A DNA stretch of 64,000 bases from Parachitinimonas caeni (GCF_030129945.1 NZ_JARRAF010000023.1:1-64000); one strand, 5' to 3'; counted from the first letter of the stretch, positions 1 to 10,888 are shown. Made by a program: numbers and translations. The notes: generated by a model from the letters alone, not told the origin.

Positions 1-122
1 CGGATTTGGGCCTGCTGCCGCGTTAAAATCCGCTTGCTTAGCCCACTAAGCGGCGCGCTTTTTGCCTTGCATCAGGCCCAAATCCGACGAAACGCGATCC
101 GGAAATAAAGCGTCAACAGAGC
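1..122. mobile_element. MITE-like inverted-repeat element, partial (cut by window start)
   Basis: The right part of the dispersed element described at 56930-57192. It holds one palindromic module: outer arms near 1-12 and 70-85 (cggatttgggcc / ggcccaaatccg), with an inner GCTTAG-CCCA-CTAAGC hairpin near 37-51. It then ends in the terminal repeat GTCAACAGAGC and a flanking CTAG at 123-126. The reverse complement aligns almost base for base with the left half of the copy at 56930. The rest lies beyond the window edge. No coding capacity is visible. Confidence 0.8.
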
Positions 123-925
123 CTAGCATCCGCCAGCGTATTCTCACCGAGCTGGAGGCCATTGAAGCCCGACATCAGGTGCGGGTGCTGTTTGCCTGCG
201 AATCCGGCAGCCGTGCCTGGGGATTTGCATCGCCAGACAGCGATTACGATGTGCGCTTCCTCTATGTGCATCAACCGGAATGGTATTTCCGGGTCGAACC
301 ACAGCGCGATGTGATTGAGCTCCCGATCTCGGACGAGCTGGACATCAGCGGCTGGGAGCTTCGCAAGGCGCTGCAGCTATTGCGCCGTTCCAATCCCACC
401 CTGCTCGAATGGCTGGACTCACCAATCGTCTACCGCCGGGATGAAGCCGTGATAGACAAGCTACGAACACTGGCGCCGGTTTTCTTTTCCCGCCGTAAAG
501 GAAGGTGGCACTACTTGGCCATGGCAAGGAAGAATTTCCGCGACTATCTGCAGGGAGACACCGTTCGACTGAAGAAGTACCTGTATGTGCTACGTCCCTT
601 GCTCGCTGCCCGCTGGATCGATTCTGGCCGGGGAATGCCGCCGATGCGTTTTGCCACAATGGCTGAGGCATTGATTAACGACAACGCCCTGCGCGATGAA
701 ATCAACGCCCTGCTCCGAGTCAAAATGGCCTCTGGCGAAGCCGCACATGGCGACCGCTTTACATTGATCCATGCCTTTATCGAGGCAGAACTGGCCAAAG
801 CCGAACACGACACTGACCCGAAAAAGCCGGCAGGCGATGAGCACTTGCTCGACCAGATGCTGTTTCAGGTGGTACACCAGACCGCCAGCGCACCCGCTCG
901 CGTCGAGCAAACCCCGCCGCAGTGA
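62..925 (+). CDS. Minimal nucleotidyltransferase (COG3541-like), 5' end replaced by a repeat element
   Basis: A cytoplasmic protein of the nucleotidyltransferase superfamily. The signature GS-x10-DxD is clear: GSRAWGF at residues 49-55 of this reading, then DYD at 61-63. This matches the predicted nucleotidyltransferases of the COG3541 type; the substrate is unknown. The only initiator in frame downstream of the stop at 47-49 is a TTG at 62, inside the repeat element, so about 20 N-terminal residues are element-encoded. Family members usually begin a few residues before the IRQRILTEL stretch, exactly where the element ends (122). The native start codon therefore seems to have been displaced by the insertion. 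The protein may be made from TTG62, from a weak internal start, or not at all. The next gene, a VOC protein, follows on the same strand after 75 bp. Confidence 0.75.
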   Translation: MPCIRPKSDETRSGNKASTEPSIRQRILTELEAIEARHQVRVLFACESGSRAWGFASPDSDYDVRFLYVHQPEWYFRVEPQRDVIELPISDELDISGWELRKALQLLRRSNPTLLEWLDSPIVYRRDEAVIDKLRTLAPVFFSRRKGRWHYLAMARKNFRDYLQGDTVRLKKYLYVLRPLLAARWIDSGRGMPPMRFATMAEALINDNALRDEINALLRVKMASGEAAHGDRFTLIHAFIEAELAKAEHDTDPKKPAGDEHLLDQMLFQVVHQTASAPARVEQTPPQ

Positions 926-1000
926 ACTAAAAATCAGGGTAAGCCATTTGCGTCCCGAAGTCGGCCATGCCGCCCGACTCGGGCAACCCTGGAGACAACC

Positions 1001-1405
1001 ATGCAAGTACAGCCGTACCTGATTTTCAATGGCCGGTGTGCCGAAGCCATCGAGTTCTACAAAAAGGCCGTCGATGCGCAGATTTTGTTCCAGATGCAAT
1101 ACAAGGACGCTCCGGATCAAGCGCATGTCCCACCGGGATCAGGCGAGAAAATGATGCACGTCAGTTTCAAGATCGGGGAGTCAGTGTTGATGGCGGCAGA
1201 CGGCCAGGAGGACGCCCCAGCCGCCATGGAAGGCTGTTCCTTATCAATCAGCGTCGAAACCACCACCGATGCCGACCGCGTATTCCAGGCACTGGCCGCA
1301 GGCGGCACCATCACCATGCCGCTGACCAAGACATTCTGGAGCGAGGCATTTGGCATGCTGGTCGATAAATTCGGCATCTCCTGGATGATCAATGTCGAAC
1401 ACTAG
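1001..1405 (+). CDS. VOC-superfamily protein, PhnB/YciN-like
   Basis: A 134-residue single-domain vicinal-oxygen-chelate protein of the PhnB-like branch (PF06983 type). It starts with the usual YLIFNGRCAEAIEFYKKA motif and carries the family pattern MMHVSFKIG near residue 45, with a FWSEAFGMLVDKFG end. Members are small dimeric cytoplasmic proteins, often called PhnB or 3-demethylubiquinone methyltransferase-like. Their activity is mostly unproven. GGAGA seven bases before the ATG supports this start. The TAG stop is part of a CTAG that abuts the terminal repeat of a dispersed element (1406-1415). Confidence 0.85.
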   Translation: MQVQPYLIFNGRCAEAIEFYKKAVDAQILFQMQYKDAPDQAHVPPGSGEKMMHVSFKIGESVLMAADGQEDAPAAMEGCSLSISVETTTDADRVFQALAAGGTITMPLTKTFWSEAFGMLVDKFGISWMINVEH

Positions 1406-1416
1406 GCTCTGTTGAT
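1406..1416. repeat. Solo end of the dispersed inverted-repeat element
   Basis: GCTCTGTTGA directly after CTAG at 1402-1405, whose TAG is the stop codon of the VOC gene. Only about 10 bases match the element end, so on its own it would be weak. It is listed because the flank and the position at a stop codon repeat the pattern of the better copies. Confidence 0.5.
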
Positions 1417-1684
1417 CGCTGGCAAGACAGCCGGGTGACGCCTTCCACTTTGGACAGTGTGTCCCGACAGACTCGGCAGAACAGACATCAAATTAACCAG
1501 TCGCGCACAAAAAGCAGGGGTTTCTTGCATTAGAAGCCTTGCACCGATAGTCCGACAGGTGATCACTGTGCTAACTTCGGCTTCGGGCTGAAAACAACGA
1601 CCAGCAAGGTCGCGGGCCCGCTACCGAATACCATTACCCGGCGCCGCGCCGGGACTGATTGGGGAAGCACAAGGAGAGAGCCGA

Positions 1685-2254
1685 ATGTTCAATTCGATTA
1701 TGGTAAAAACCGAAGCAGGACAAGCCGCCCTGAAAGACCGGCACGCCTGCCCCGCTTTGACAGGCAGATTGCGGACCCTGCTGTTGCAGGTCGATGGTCA
1801 CAAAACTGGTGGCCAGTTGAATGACATGGCCGAGTCACTGGGCGCCCCGGTAGGCTCGGTTGGCAAGCTGGTCGAACTCGGGCTGATTGAGGCCAGCACC
1901 ACCGCCGAGCTTGAGTTGGTCGCCGCAGACATCCTTACTGAAACATCAGATAGCCATACCGCGCCGGCAACTGCCACCGTAGCCAAGCCAGCCCCACCGA
2001 AAGCGGTTGCCATCCCGGACACCATCTCCCCAGAAGAAGAAGCGACGGTCGCTACCGTCAGGGGCTTGCTGAAAAGTGTCGCCTCGGAATATCTGGGCCT
2101 CAGCGGTTTGTTTTTTACCCGTAAGCTCGAAAAAAGTACCCGGCTTGAAGAATTGCGGCCATTGGTCGAAGAGCTACGCAAAGCGATTGCCAAAGCCCGC
2201 AACAAGGTCCATGCCGACCTCGCGGTTGACGATATCGTCAAGCTGCTGCAGTAA
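1685..2254 (+). CDS. Conserved-type hypothetical protein, helical with a Pro/Ala linker
   Basis: 189 residues with no recognised catalytic motif. The N-terminal part (about 1-75) is helical and ends in a pattern that could be a winged-helix-like fold (MAESLGAPVGSVGKLVELGLIE). An Ala/Pro/Thr-rich linker covers about 95-120, and a second helical domain of about 70 residues follows (EYLGLSGLFFTRKLEK, then charged helices). No signal peptide or membrane segment is seen, so it is probably cytoplasmic. AAGGAGAG about 7 bases before the ATG is a strong ribosome site. The function is not known to me. Confidence 0.7.
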   Translation: MFNSIMVKTEAGQAALKDRHACPALTGRLRTLLLQVDGHKTGGQLNDMAESLGAPVGSVGKLVELGLIEASTTAELELVAADILTETSDSHTAPATATVAKPAPPKAVAIPDTISPEEEATVATVRGLLKSVASEYLGLSGLFFTRKLEKSTRLEELRPLVEELRKAIAKARNKVHADLAVDDIVKLLQ

Positions 2255-2391
2255 ACTGGCTTGGTGGTATTCCGGATATCGACAACTCACCTTTCTTCCT
2301 GAACGTCATACGTGATCATTGGGATCAGTCTTGCAAAAAGAACGAATGTTCTCTATGTTAAAACCCCCAAACCACAGGAGATATGTCAATC

Positions 2392-2760
2392 ATGATGGCG
2401 TACGTATTGCTGGGCACCAACGATCTGCCCCGTGCAATCTCGTTTTACGAGGCACTGTTCGAGGGGCTCGATGCCAAACGTGTGTGGGAGTCCGAGCGCG
2501 GTATTGCCTGGAGCAACAATCCTTCGGCGCCTGGCTTGGGTGTGATCCTGCCGTTTGACGAAAAGCCGGCCACGATTGGCAATGGCAGCATGGTGGCGCT
2601 TCACATGCCTTCCCGCGAGTGGGTTGACAAACTCTACGCCAAGGCCCTCGCGCTAGGCGGTACCGATGAAGGTGCCCCTGGTGAGCGTGGCCCGGGCTTT
2701 TACGCTGGCTACTTCCGCGATCTCGACGGCAACAAGCTCAACGCTGTCTGTTTCGGTTAA
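2392..2760 (+). CDS. VOC-family (glyoxalase-like) protein
   Basis: A protein of about 122 residues with the beta-alpha-beta-beta-beta VOC fold: MMAYVLLGTNDLPRAISFYEALF at the start and FYAGYFRDLDGNKLNAVCFG at the end. This is typical of single-domain glyoxalase/bleomycin-resistance-like proteins. It is not closely similar to the VOC protein at 1001. An upstream ATG (2383) lies only 2-3 bases from the AGGAG, so ATG 2392 (or 2395), at normal spacing, is the more likely start. A hairpin terminator follows at once. Confidence 0.85.
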   Translation: MMAYVLLGTNDLPRAISFYEALFEGLDAKRVWESERGIAWSNNPSAPGLGVILPFDEKPATIGNGSMVALHMPSREWVDKLYAKALALGGTDEGAPGERGPGFYAGYFRDLDGNKLNAVCFG

Positions 2761-2771
2761 GCGCTGCAATC

Positions 2772-2797
2772 AAAAAAGAGGCTTTCGCCTCTTTTTT
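2772..2797. terminator. Bidirectional intrinsic terminator
   Basis: AAAAAAGAGGC-TTTC-GCCTCTTTTTT, a perfect 11-bp stem with T runs on both strands. It lies between the convergent VOC gene and trxC and can serve both. Confidence 0.9.
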
Positions 2798-2824
2798 GAT
2801 TTATGCACCAAAGATCTGGGGTGC

Positions 2825-3250
2825 TCAGTTCGGCAGACTGGTCTTGATCCATTGCAGAATCTGCCCGGACGACAGGGCACCACTTTGTCGTGCCACCTCC
2901 TGCCCGCCAACAAACAGGATCAGCGTTGGAATACTGCGGATGCCAAAGTGCCGACTGGCAACCGGAGCTGCATCAGAATCCACCTTGACAAACCGCACCT
3001 GCGGCCATTTGCTGGCAGCCTCAGCAAACTGCGGCGCCATCATCTGGCAAGGCCCACACCAGGCAGCCCAGAAATCCACCACCACGGGCAGCTCGGTTCC
3101 TGCCAGAAAACCAGGCAGGGCTGCATCAGACAGGGCGACGGGCTCGGGCGTCAGCAGGGCCTGCCCGCATTTTCCACACTTCGGCCCAGCCTCCAGCTTG
3201 TCTTCAGATACCCGATTCTTCGCGGCACAAGCGGGACACACTAGCAACAT
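2825..3250 (-). CDS. trxC: Thioredoxin 2 (zinc-ribbon thioredoxin)
   Basis: A cytoplasmic thiol-disulphide reductase of about 141 residues. An N-terminal zinc ribbon has CPAC (residues 5-8) and CGKC (25-28), as in TrxC. The thioredoxin fold follows with the active site WCGPC near residues 64-68 and the cis-Pro motif RSIPTL. ATG at 3250 is chosen over the upstream TTG (3265) because GGAGA sits just before it and homologues begin with a short stretch before CPAC. The gene stands alone, convergent with the VOC gene. Confidence 0.95.
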   Translation of the reverse strand: MLLVCPACAAKNRVSEDKLEAGPKCGKCGQALLTPEPVALSDAALPGFLAGTELPVVVDFWAAWCGPCQMMAPQFAEAASKWPQVRFVKVDSDAAPVASRHFGIRSIPTLILFVGGQEVARQSGALSSGQILQWIKTSLPN

Positions 3251-3893
3251 TCTCGTCTCCAACAATGAGTCAACAGAACCTAGATCAAGGCAATGCCGCT
3301 GATCTCAAGCCCCCGGCAAGGCGAAGGCGCAAACGCATTTTTTCGACAAAGCACTACCCATGCCCAATTCTTTGTGTTAGATTGCGCGCCGGTTTGGAGA
3401 AAAAGTACCAAACCTGCCTACCTTGCAGTTCTCAAGCCCCAGTCCTTTTGGCTTGCCTCTCGGAATAAATCCGATAAAAACGAGAGCGCCGTTCCAGATG
3501 CCCCACGAGCTTGTTATCGCCCGGCTTTCTGCTTTGTCAGAGTCCTGGCTCGCTGTGACGAAGGCCCCGCGCCGTGGACTGGCAGACCGCTTATAACAAG
3601 CATAAAACCCCACCTTTCCCCGGCTTTTTCGTACCGTGCCATGCCCTGTTTGGGCCAGCAAGGTGCCTTGGACATTCCAGGCCCCCGAATCATTTTACTG
3701 ATTCCCGCCAGAAACTACCGGCTATGCCATCGCGTATTTATTTGATAAATAACGCAGATTTTTATATCCAAAGTTTCTGACTGAAATTCGCATTGCCGTT
3801 TGCGGAATTAGGGCTTGTCTCCTGGCAACTTCTGCGCTAAATATAGAGTTGGCGGCGCTTGTTGCGCGAATTTTTTGTTTGGAAAATTGAAAA
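3251..3893. other. Intergenic stretch without a convincing gene
   Basis: About 640 bases. It starts with a relic element end (3269-3279) near the trxC start. The remaining open frames on both strands lack ribosome sites and look like chance. AT-rich sequence from about 3720 to 3893 probably holds the promoter of the small gene at 3894. Confidence 0.5.
3269..3283. repeat. Solo end of the dispersed element (right end)
   Basis: GTCAACAGAAC followed by CTAG, one mismatch from the right terminus of the full copies. No internal module is attached. It sits just upstream of trxC. Confidence 0.55.
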
Positions 3894-4103
3894 ATGATTA
3901 TCAAAGAACTACAACCGGGTGACCGTTTCATCCAGAACCATCATGGTGAAAACATCTGCTTTGAAGTAATTGCCATTAATCCTGTTGGTCGGCAATACGA
4001 AGTGAGCTTCCGCTCGCAACTGGGTGAAGCCTCCGCTTATTACCCTGGCAATGCCCACATCACCATCAGCCCGACCCGCGATAACCAAGCGGCACTCAAT
4101 TGA
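3894..4103 (+). CDS. Small hypothetical protein, 69 aa
   Basis: A short protein with a soluble beta-rich look: MIIKELQPGDRFIQNHHGEN, then FEVIAINPVGRQYEVSFRSQ. The composition is unlike a random frame, and it is followed directly by a good terminator (4119-4165), which supports a real one-gene transcript. The ribosome site is weak (GGAAAATTGAAAA before the ATG). No family is recognised. The PGDRF and FEVIAINP stretches recall small SH3-like barrels, but that is only an impression. Confidence 0.55.
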   Translation: MIIKELQPGDRFIQNHHGENICFEVIAINPVGRQYEVSFRSQLGEASAYYPGNAHITISPTRDNQAALN

Positions 4104-4118
4104 TGCCCAAAACCGGGC

Positions 4119-4165
4119 GAGCCTTCAGGCCATCTGCAGAAACCTGAGGCTCGTCTCTGGTTTTT
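4119..4165 (+). terminator. Intrinsic terminator
   Basis: CGAGCCTTCAGG pairs with CCTGAGGCTCG (one bulge), followed after a few bases by GGTTTTT. It ends the small gene at 3894. It also lies just past the 3' end of the convergent protease gene. Confidence 0.75.
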
Positions 4166-4169
4166 CGCC

Positions 4170-6482
4170 TCAGGGCAAGGTATCTACCAAGCTGTAATTT
4201 CCACGTCCCAGCATTTCCTCGACATCCGCACCGAAGCCCACATAGATCCGGGTTCCGCTCAGCCCTTCCGTCAGTTTTATCCCTTCATAAACCGATATTT
4301 CCTGCTGCTCGGCCAGCGTGAGCATTGCCGATGCTGGCGCAGGCAGGCTGACAGGCTTCCAGCCGCTGCCATGCCTCTGGTAAAGCGTGCCATCTGGCAA
4401 TTGCGCCACAATGTAGACATTCACCGCTCGTCCCTGATCCAGCTTGCGCGGTGTCAGCGTTACCGACAAGGTGCGCAGCCCATCGCGAGTGATCGCCTTG
4501 GGTTGAAAGCTCAAGGGTCGGTACGCCGGCAAAGCCTGCCAGGCGGCTGCGACATCAAGAATGCCGTAGCCCCAGCCATAGTCGGGCAGATCAGGCAAAG
4601 GCTTGCGGGCATCGAACCGGGCCAGGTTGCCGCTGTACCGATTGAGTGCAGTCTGTCCAAGCAAGGCGGCGCGCACTTCTTCCGGCGTCAGATCGGGATT
4701 GCGTTGCAGCAGCAGGGCAATCGCGCCGCTTACGTGCGGGGCCGCCATACTGGTACCGAATTCCGCCACATGCACACCATCCGGATCGGTCATCGATCCA
4801 TTGGCCAAACCCATATCACCTGACAGCGCCGAGAACACTGCCATGCCAGGCGCCACCAGCTCGGGCTTGAGCTGGGGTGGGCACTTGGCAAGATTACTGC
4901 ATACCCGCCTTGGCCCCCGACTGGAGAAACGGGCGAGATCACCCAAGGTGTAGCGGTCCGCAAAGCTGACCTCCCCCTCCAGACTGTTCCAATCGGTCCG
5001 GGTAACGTAGGCTCCCACGCCAATCACTTTGGATGCGGTGGCGGTATCCACCAGACTCTCACGCGTCAGCGTGCCGGGCGGCACCACAAAACTGCCTTCC
5101 AGCCCCCCTTCCCCGCCTACAAGGCTATAGGAACTCGCTGCATCCGCCCGATCCGCCCGAATTTGGATCGTCCACTCGCCCAGCGCCAACGAACTTTGAC
5201 CGCGCTTGAAGTCGATCAGAACCTGCTTATCGCCATTCTCAGGATTCGCCTGCACCTGGCTCATGAAAGTCAGGCGGCCACAAGCAGTTTCGGTCACCAC
5301 GGGTGTGCTGCCAGATGAAATCCAGCCGCTATCGCAAACCCGATCTCCGCTGACAGGCCCCAGCACTCTGACGGCATAGTCATCGGCACCGGGGTACCAA
5401 AGTTCAGCCTGTTCCCCCTGGCTGCCAACGTGGATCAGATACGGCCAGCTGACAGTTTGCCCGCGCTCGATGGTTCCACCGACACGCACCGGCACCTCGG
5501 CTTCATTGCCGGCCGACGCCACCAGCATGAAGCCCATCTCGACAGCATTCGACAAGGCTCGCTCATAGTTCGACGTGCCATCCCTTGGCCCGTGATAACT
5601 ACCAAAGCTCATATTCACCACTGCGGGCTTGCCGGCGGCTTTGCTGGTGCGTTTGATATAAGCCAGCGCATCAACGATGGCATTGCTGGTCGTCACATCG
5701 CGGTCGAGTGCATTCACGATCACCAGATCAGCTTCCGGCGCCATGCCAACGTAGCGGAAAGCCGGCTTGCCGCCCCCGGTTGCCGCCCCGTTACCTGCAG
5801 CGATGGCGGCAACGTGGGTACCGTGGCCGGAGGGGTCATCGAGCAGGCAATTGGCGGCAGAGCGGCCGTCACGCAAGGCGCTATTGATTGCCCCGGCCGT
5901 ACATTCACTGCCATAACTGAAACTTGCCGGAGGTTTGCCGGCACGCTTGCTCTCACGTTGGTCCCACGCGGCAAGCAAGCGGGTGCTGCCATCGGGTTTG
6001 CGGAAATCTGCATGTCTGATGTCGATGCCATCATCGATAATGCCAACAATCACCCCTTTCCCGGTGGCACCCGTCCAGTTGGGCGCCTGACCAGTTCGCA
6101 GACGACTGGCGCCGGTCTGCACCACACTCGTGGACAACAGACGCCGTGCCGGCCTGGCCACTTCAAACGACACCAGCGTATCGCTAGCCGCCACCGCCGC
6201 CAGCTGATGCAGGGGCACTTCAACCGAGGCCACATCACCCACCACCGAATGCAGAGTAATGCCAAGTCGCTCCAGCTCTCTCAGGCCGCCCAGCTTGAAG
6301 CGCAGCAAACCCTTGATGCTGGGGGTCTCGGCAAAACGATTCCCCATCGCCACCGAAGGCAAGGTATGTCGGGCGAGGTCCGGCCGCTGTGCGGCCAGGG
6401 TGGCGGGGGCATCCAGATACGCGGCGGAAACCGGCAGGGTAAAGGTCAGGAAACAGGCAATGACGGCGTGGCGCAACAACAT
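4170..6482 (-). CDS. Secreted subtilisin-like serine protease (S8), copy 1
   Basis: A preproprotein of about 770 residues. The start at 6482 gives a clean signal peptide (MLLRHAVIACFLTFTLPVSA). A propeptide-like region precedes the S8 domain. The triad is complete: Asp in IVGIIDDGID (about 150), His in GHGTHVAA (about 220) and Ser in GTSMAAPHVSG (about 580). A long beta-sandwich-like insert lies between His and Ser. The last 115 or so residues form a separate module (VYIVAQLPDGTLY ... IYVGFGADVEEML) shared with the next gene and with the RCC1 protein at 51045. The gene is a tandem paralogue of 6631-8949. Enzymes of this type are exported and degrade extracellular protein; the substrate is unknown. 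Confidence 0.9.
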   Translation of the reverse strand: MLLRHAVIACFLTFTLPVSAAYLDAPATLAAQRPDLARHTLPSVAMGNRFAETPSIKGLLRFKLGGLRELERLGITLHSVVGDVASVEVPLHQLAAVAASDTLVSFEVARPARRLLSTSVVQTGASRLRTGQAPNWTGATGKGVIVGIIDDGIDIRHADFRKPDGSTRLLAAWDQRESKRAGKPPASFSYGSECTAGAINSALRDGRSAANCLLDDPSGHGTHVAAIAAGNGAATGGGKPAFRYVGMAPEADLVIVNALDRDVTTSNAIVDALAYIKRTSKAAGKPAVVNMSFGSYHGPRDGTSNYERALSNAVEMGFMLVASAGNEAEVPVRVGGTIERGQTVSWPYLIHVGSQGEQAELWYPGADDYAVRVLGPVSGDRVCDSGWISSGSTPVVTETACGRLTFMSQVQANPENGDKQVLIDFKRGQSSLALGEWTIQIRADRADAASSYSLVGGEGGLEGSFVVPPGTLTRESLVDTATASKVIGVGAYVTRTDWNSLEGEVSFADRYTLGDLARFSSRGPRRVCSNLAKCPPQLKPELVAPGMAVFSALSGDMGLANGSMTDPDGVHVAEFGTSMAAPHVSGAIALLLQRNPDLTPEEVRAALLGQTALNRYSGNLARFDARKPLPDLPDYGWGYGILDVAAAWQALPAYRPLSFQPKAITRDGLRTLSVTLTPRKLDQGRAVNVYIVAQLPDGTLYQRHGSGWKPVSLPAPASAMLTLAEQQEISVYEGIKLTEGLSGTRIYVGFGADVEEMLGRGNYSLVDTLP

Positions 6483-6534
6483 CGGGCAATCTCGCAGCAA
6501 CTAGACAAAACGCCGAGTATAGGCCGGGAGCCAG

Positions 6535-6562
6535 GCTCTGTTGACGTTTTGTTTCCGATCGC
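6535..6562. repeat. Solo left end of the dispersed element
   Basis: GCTCTGTTGACGTTTTGTTT followed by CCGATCGCG, about 27 bases matching the left end of the long copies with one base missing. It is flanked by CCAG. It lies between the two subtilisin genes, just upstream of copy 1, so it may have entered its promoter region. Confidence 0.8.
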
Positions 6563-6570
6563 GCCGGACG

Positions 6571-6599
6571 AAAAAAAGCCGCCCCCGGACAGGGGCGGC
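6571..6599 (-). terminator. Intrinsic terminator of subtilisin copy 2
   Basis: Read on the minus strand, GCCGCCCCTGTCCGGGGGCGGC is followed by seven T. It lies just past the stop of the 6631-8949 gene and separates the transcription of the two proteases. Confidence 0.9.
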
Positions 6600-6630
6600 A
6601 GATCGGAGTGATGATAAACCGGGTGATGGC

Positions 6631-8949
6631 TTAATGCAGGGTGTAAACCTTGCCGAAAGTGGACTTCTGTAACATCTCGGCATCGCTGGCACCGTAGCCC
6701 ATATAGATCTCGGTGCCGACCAGGCCGCTCAGGTCGATGCCCGACACAATCGGCACTTCCATGGAGGCTGTGGCAGGGGCCAGATTAGGATTGATAGGTG
6801 CAATCGGCGAGGACAAAGGCTCCCAGTTGGCGCCATGCCGGATAAAGAACGCCCCATTGGGCAGGCGTGCAGCAAGGTAGACATAAACCTGCTTACCGAC
6901 ATCGGCCGTAGCGGGAGTGATGGTTCCCACCAATGCCAGGGTCTTCAGATCGCCCGTTGCGCTGGCGGTGAACTTCGCCGTACCGCCACCCGAGCTACCG
7001 CCGGAGATGGCGTTGTATGCCTTGGCGACATCCAGAATGCCATAGCCCCAGGCGTCATTCGGGGTTGCCGGCATGGGTTTGGCGGCATCGAAAGTCGGCA
7101 GGTTGGTGGTGAAGTTGTTGGTCTGCACATTGCCGAACAACAAGCGCTTGACGTCAGCCGGGGTCAGGTTGGGGTCTTTCTGCAACAACAGGGCAATGGC
7201 GCCGGATACATGCGGTGTGGCCATGCTGGTGCCGTTGTAGGCCACATGCTGGCCATCCGCCTCGACCGTGGTGTTGTCGCTACGGGGGGCATCCTGCCCC
7301 AAGGAAGACATGATCATCGCGCCTGGCGCAGTGATTTCCGGCTTCATGATCGGCGGGCACTTGCTGGCGTTGCTGCAATCACGACGCGGGCCACGGCTGG
7401 AGAACGCCGCCACATCACCAATCGGACCATGGTTGGTGTTGGTGCTTGCGCCATTGAGCGAGTTCCACTGCGTCTTGGTGACGTAGGCGCCGACCGCAAT
7501 CACGTCTGTCGCTGAAGAAGTATCGGTCAGAATCTGCTTGGTAACGGCATCGGTATGATCTGTAAACACGCCGTTATTACCGTCGTCCGCGCCGATCATG
7601 CTGAAGGTGCTGCCAGCCGCTGCAACCGTGCCGGTGATGCTGATTGTCCACTTGCCCTGTTTGAGCGCACTGGTACCAGGGTTGATGTTGATGGTGATCT
7701 GCCGGTCATCGTTATTGGGATTGATGTCAGTTGAGGTGATCACCACCTGACCGCATGCGGTTTCCTTGGTTGCCACCGGATCGGCGGGATTGATGGTATC
7801 GGTGACGCAGTCCGCCTGCGGGCCAGTGACCTTGACGGCGTACTTGTTGGTGCCGGGGTACCACATTTCAACCGTTTGGGCTTTATCCACGGGAATGTTG
7901 TAGCCAACATTCACGGTTTCGCCCTGCGCAATGCTGCCGTGGGCACGGATCTTGTCGGTTGACTCATTGCCTGCCGCCCCAACCAGAATGAAGCCCTTGC
8001 CGCCGGCGTTGGTCAAGGCTTTCTCGTAGTTGGATGTGCCATCGCGGGCGCCGTAGTAGCTACCCAGCGACAGGTTGACGACGGCCGGCTTGCCCAGCGC
8101 CGCCGCCTTCTGCTTGATGTAGTTCACCCCATCCACCACGGCATTGCTGGTGGATATGCCGCCGCCAATCGAGTTGGCCGCCATGATGTCGGCCTGTGGG
8201 GCCATCCCCACAAATCGGTAAGCTGTCTGGCCATTGCCGGTCTGCTGGCCATTGCCAGCAGCAATCCCGCCTACGTGGGTGCCATGATTTCCCTTGGAAG
8301 GCTGGGTACAGGCTGTCGAGCTGGTCCCCTCGGTAATCGCCTTGTTCAGCATCTCGACCGTGCATTCCCCGCCGTACTGGAAACCGGACGGCGGGCTACC
8401 TGCCGGGCCGCTTGCCCGCTGGTCCCACAGACCCAGCAAGCGGGTTGTGCCATCCGCATTACGGAAATCCAGATGACGGAAATCCAGGCCATCATCGACC
8501 ACACCAACAATCACGCCCTTACCGGTAGCCCCGGTCCAGTTTGGCGCCGTGCCGGAGCGGATCTGATCCGCATGGGTGGCCGGAACGCTGGCTTCGAGAT
8601 GCGCCCGTAACTGACGGGCGGCTTCAATGTAAATCACTCCAGGTTGTGCCGCGATCAGGCCCACCTTGGAAACCGGAATATCAACCGTTGCGATATCACC
8701 CGACACAGAATGCACAACCGCCCCTTTGGCGCGGATACTGTCGAGCCCTTTTCCTTCAAAGCGCAGCAGGGTCTTAACCACCGGCTCGCTGGCAAACTGC
8801 GACTTCTCCAGCGCAGCACGCGCTAACACCTTCTCGGCCAAAGCTGGCTTCTGCGCCACAGCGGTCAAGGCTGCATCCAGCTTGGTGTAGGCCCAGGAAG
8901 GGCTGCTCAGCGCGGCGCTGACAGCAACGAAAATTGCAAGACGCTTCAT
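6631..8949 (-). CDS. Secreted subtilisin-like serine protease (S8), copy 2
   Basis: 772 residues with a signal peptide (MKRLAIFVAVSAALSSPSWA). The S8 triad is in place: Asp in IVGVVDDGLD (about 153), His in NHGTHVGG (about 222) and Ser in GTSMATPHVSG (about 574). Overall order and inserts match copy 1: a propeptide-like part, the catalytic domain split by a beta-rich insert, and the C-terminal module (VYVYLAARLPNGAFF ... IYMGYGASDAEML) from about residue 658. It lies head-to-tail with copy 1, so an old tandem duplication is likely. The two are now well diverged and have separate terminators, which suggests different roles or substrates. Confidence 0.9.
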   Translation of the reverse strand: MKRLAIFVAVSAALSSPSWAYTKLDAALTAVAQKPALAEKVLARAALEKSQFASEPVVKTLLRFEGKGLDSIRAKGAVVHSVSGDIATVDIPVSKVGLIAAQPGVIYIEAARQLRAHLEASVPATHADQIRSGTAPNWTGATGKGVIVGVVDDGLDFRHLDFRNADGTTRLLGLWDQRASGPAGSPPSGFQYGGECTVEMLNKAITEGTSSTACTQPSKGNHGTHVGGIAAGNGQQTGNGQTAYRFVGMAPQADIMAANSIGGGISTSNAVVDGVNYIKQKAAALGKPAVVNLSLGSYYGARDGTSNYEKALTNAGGKGFILVGAAGNESTDKIRAHGSIAQGETVNVGYNIPVDKAQTVEMWYPGTNKYAVKVTGPQADCVTDTINPADPVATKETACGQVVITSTDINPNNDDRQITININPGTSALKQGKWTISITGTVAAAGSTFSMIGADDGNNGVFTDHTDAVTKQILTDTSSATDVIAVGAYVTKTQWNSLNGASTNTNHGPIGDVAAFSSRGPRRDCSNASKCPPIMKPEITAPGAMIMSSLGQDAPRSDNTTVEADGQHVAYNGTSMATPHVSGAIALLLQKDPNLTPADVKRLLFGNVQTNNFTTNLPTFDAAKPMPATPNDAWGYGILDVAKAYNAISGGSSGGGTAKFTASATGDLKTLALVGTITPATADVGKQVYVYLAARLPNGAFFIRHGANWEPLSSPIAPINPNLAPATASMEVPIVSGIDLSGLVGTEIYMGYGASDAEMLQKSTFGKVYTLH

Positions 8950-10846
<1,897 letters not shown>

Positions 10847-10852
10847 TCCAGA

Positions 10853-10888
10853 AAAAAACAAAAGGAGGCTTGCCTCCTTTTGTTTTTT
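10853..10888 (+). terminator. Intrinsic terminator after serS
   Basis: AAAAAACAAAAGGAGGC pairs with GCCTCCTTTTGTTTTTT, a 17-bp stem with a T run. It is symmetrical, so it could act in both directions. Confidence 0.95.
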
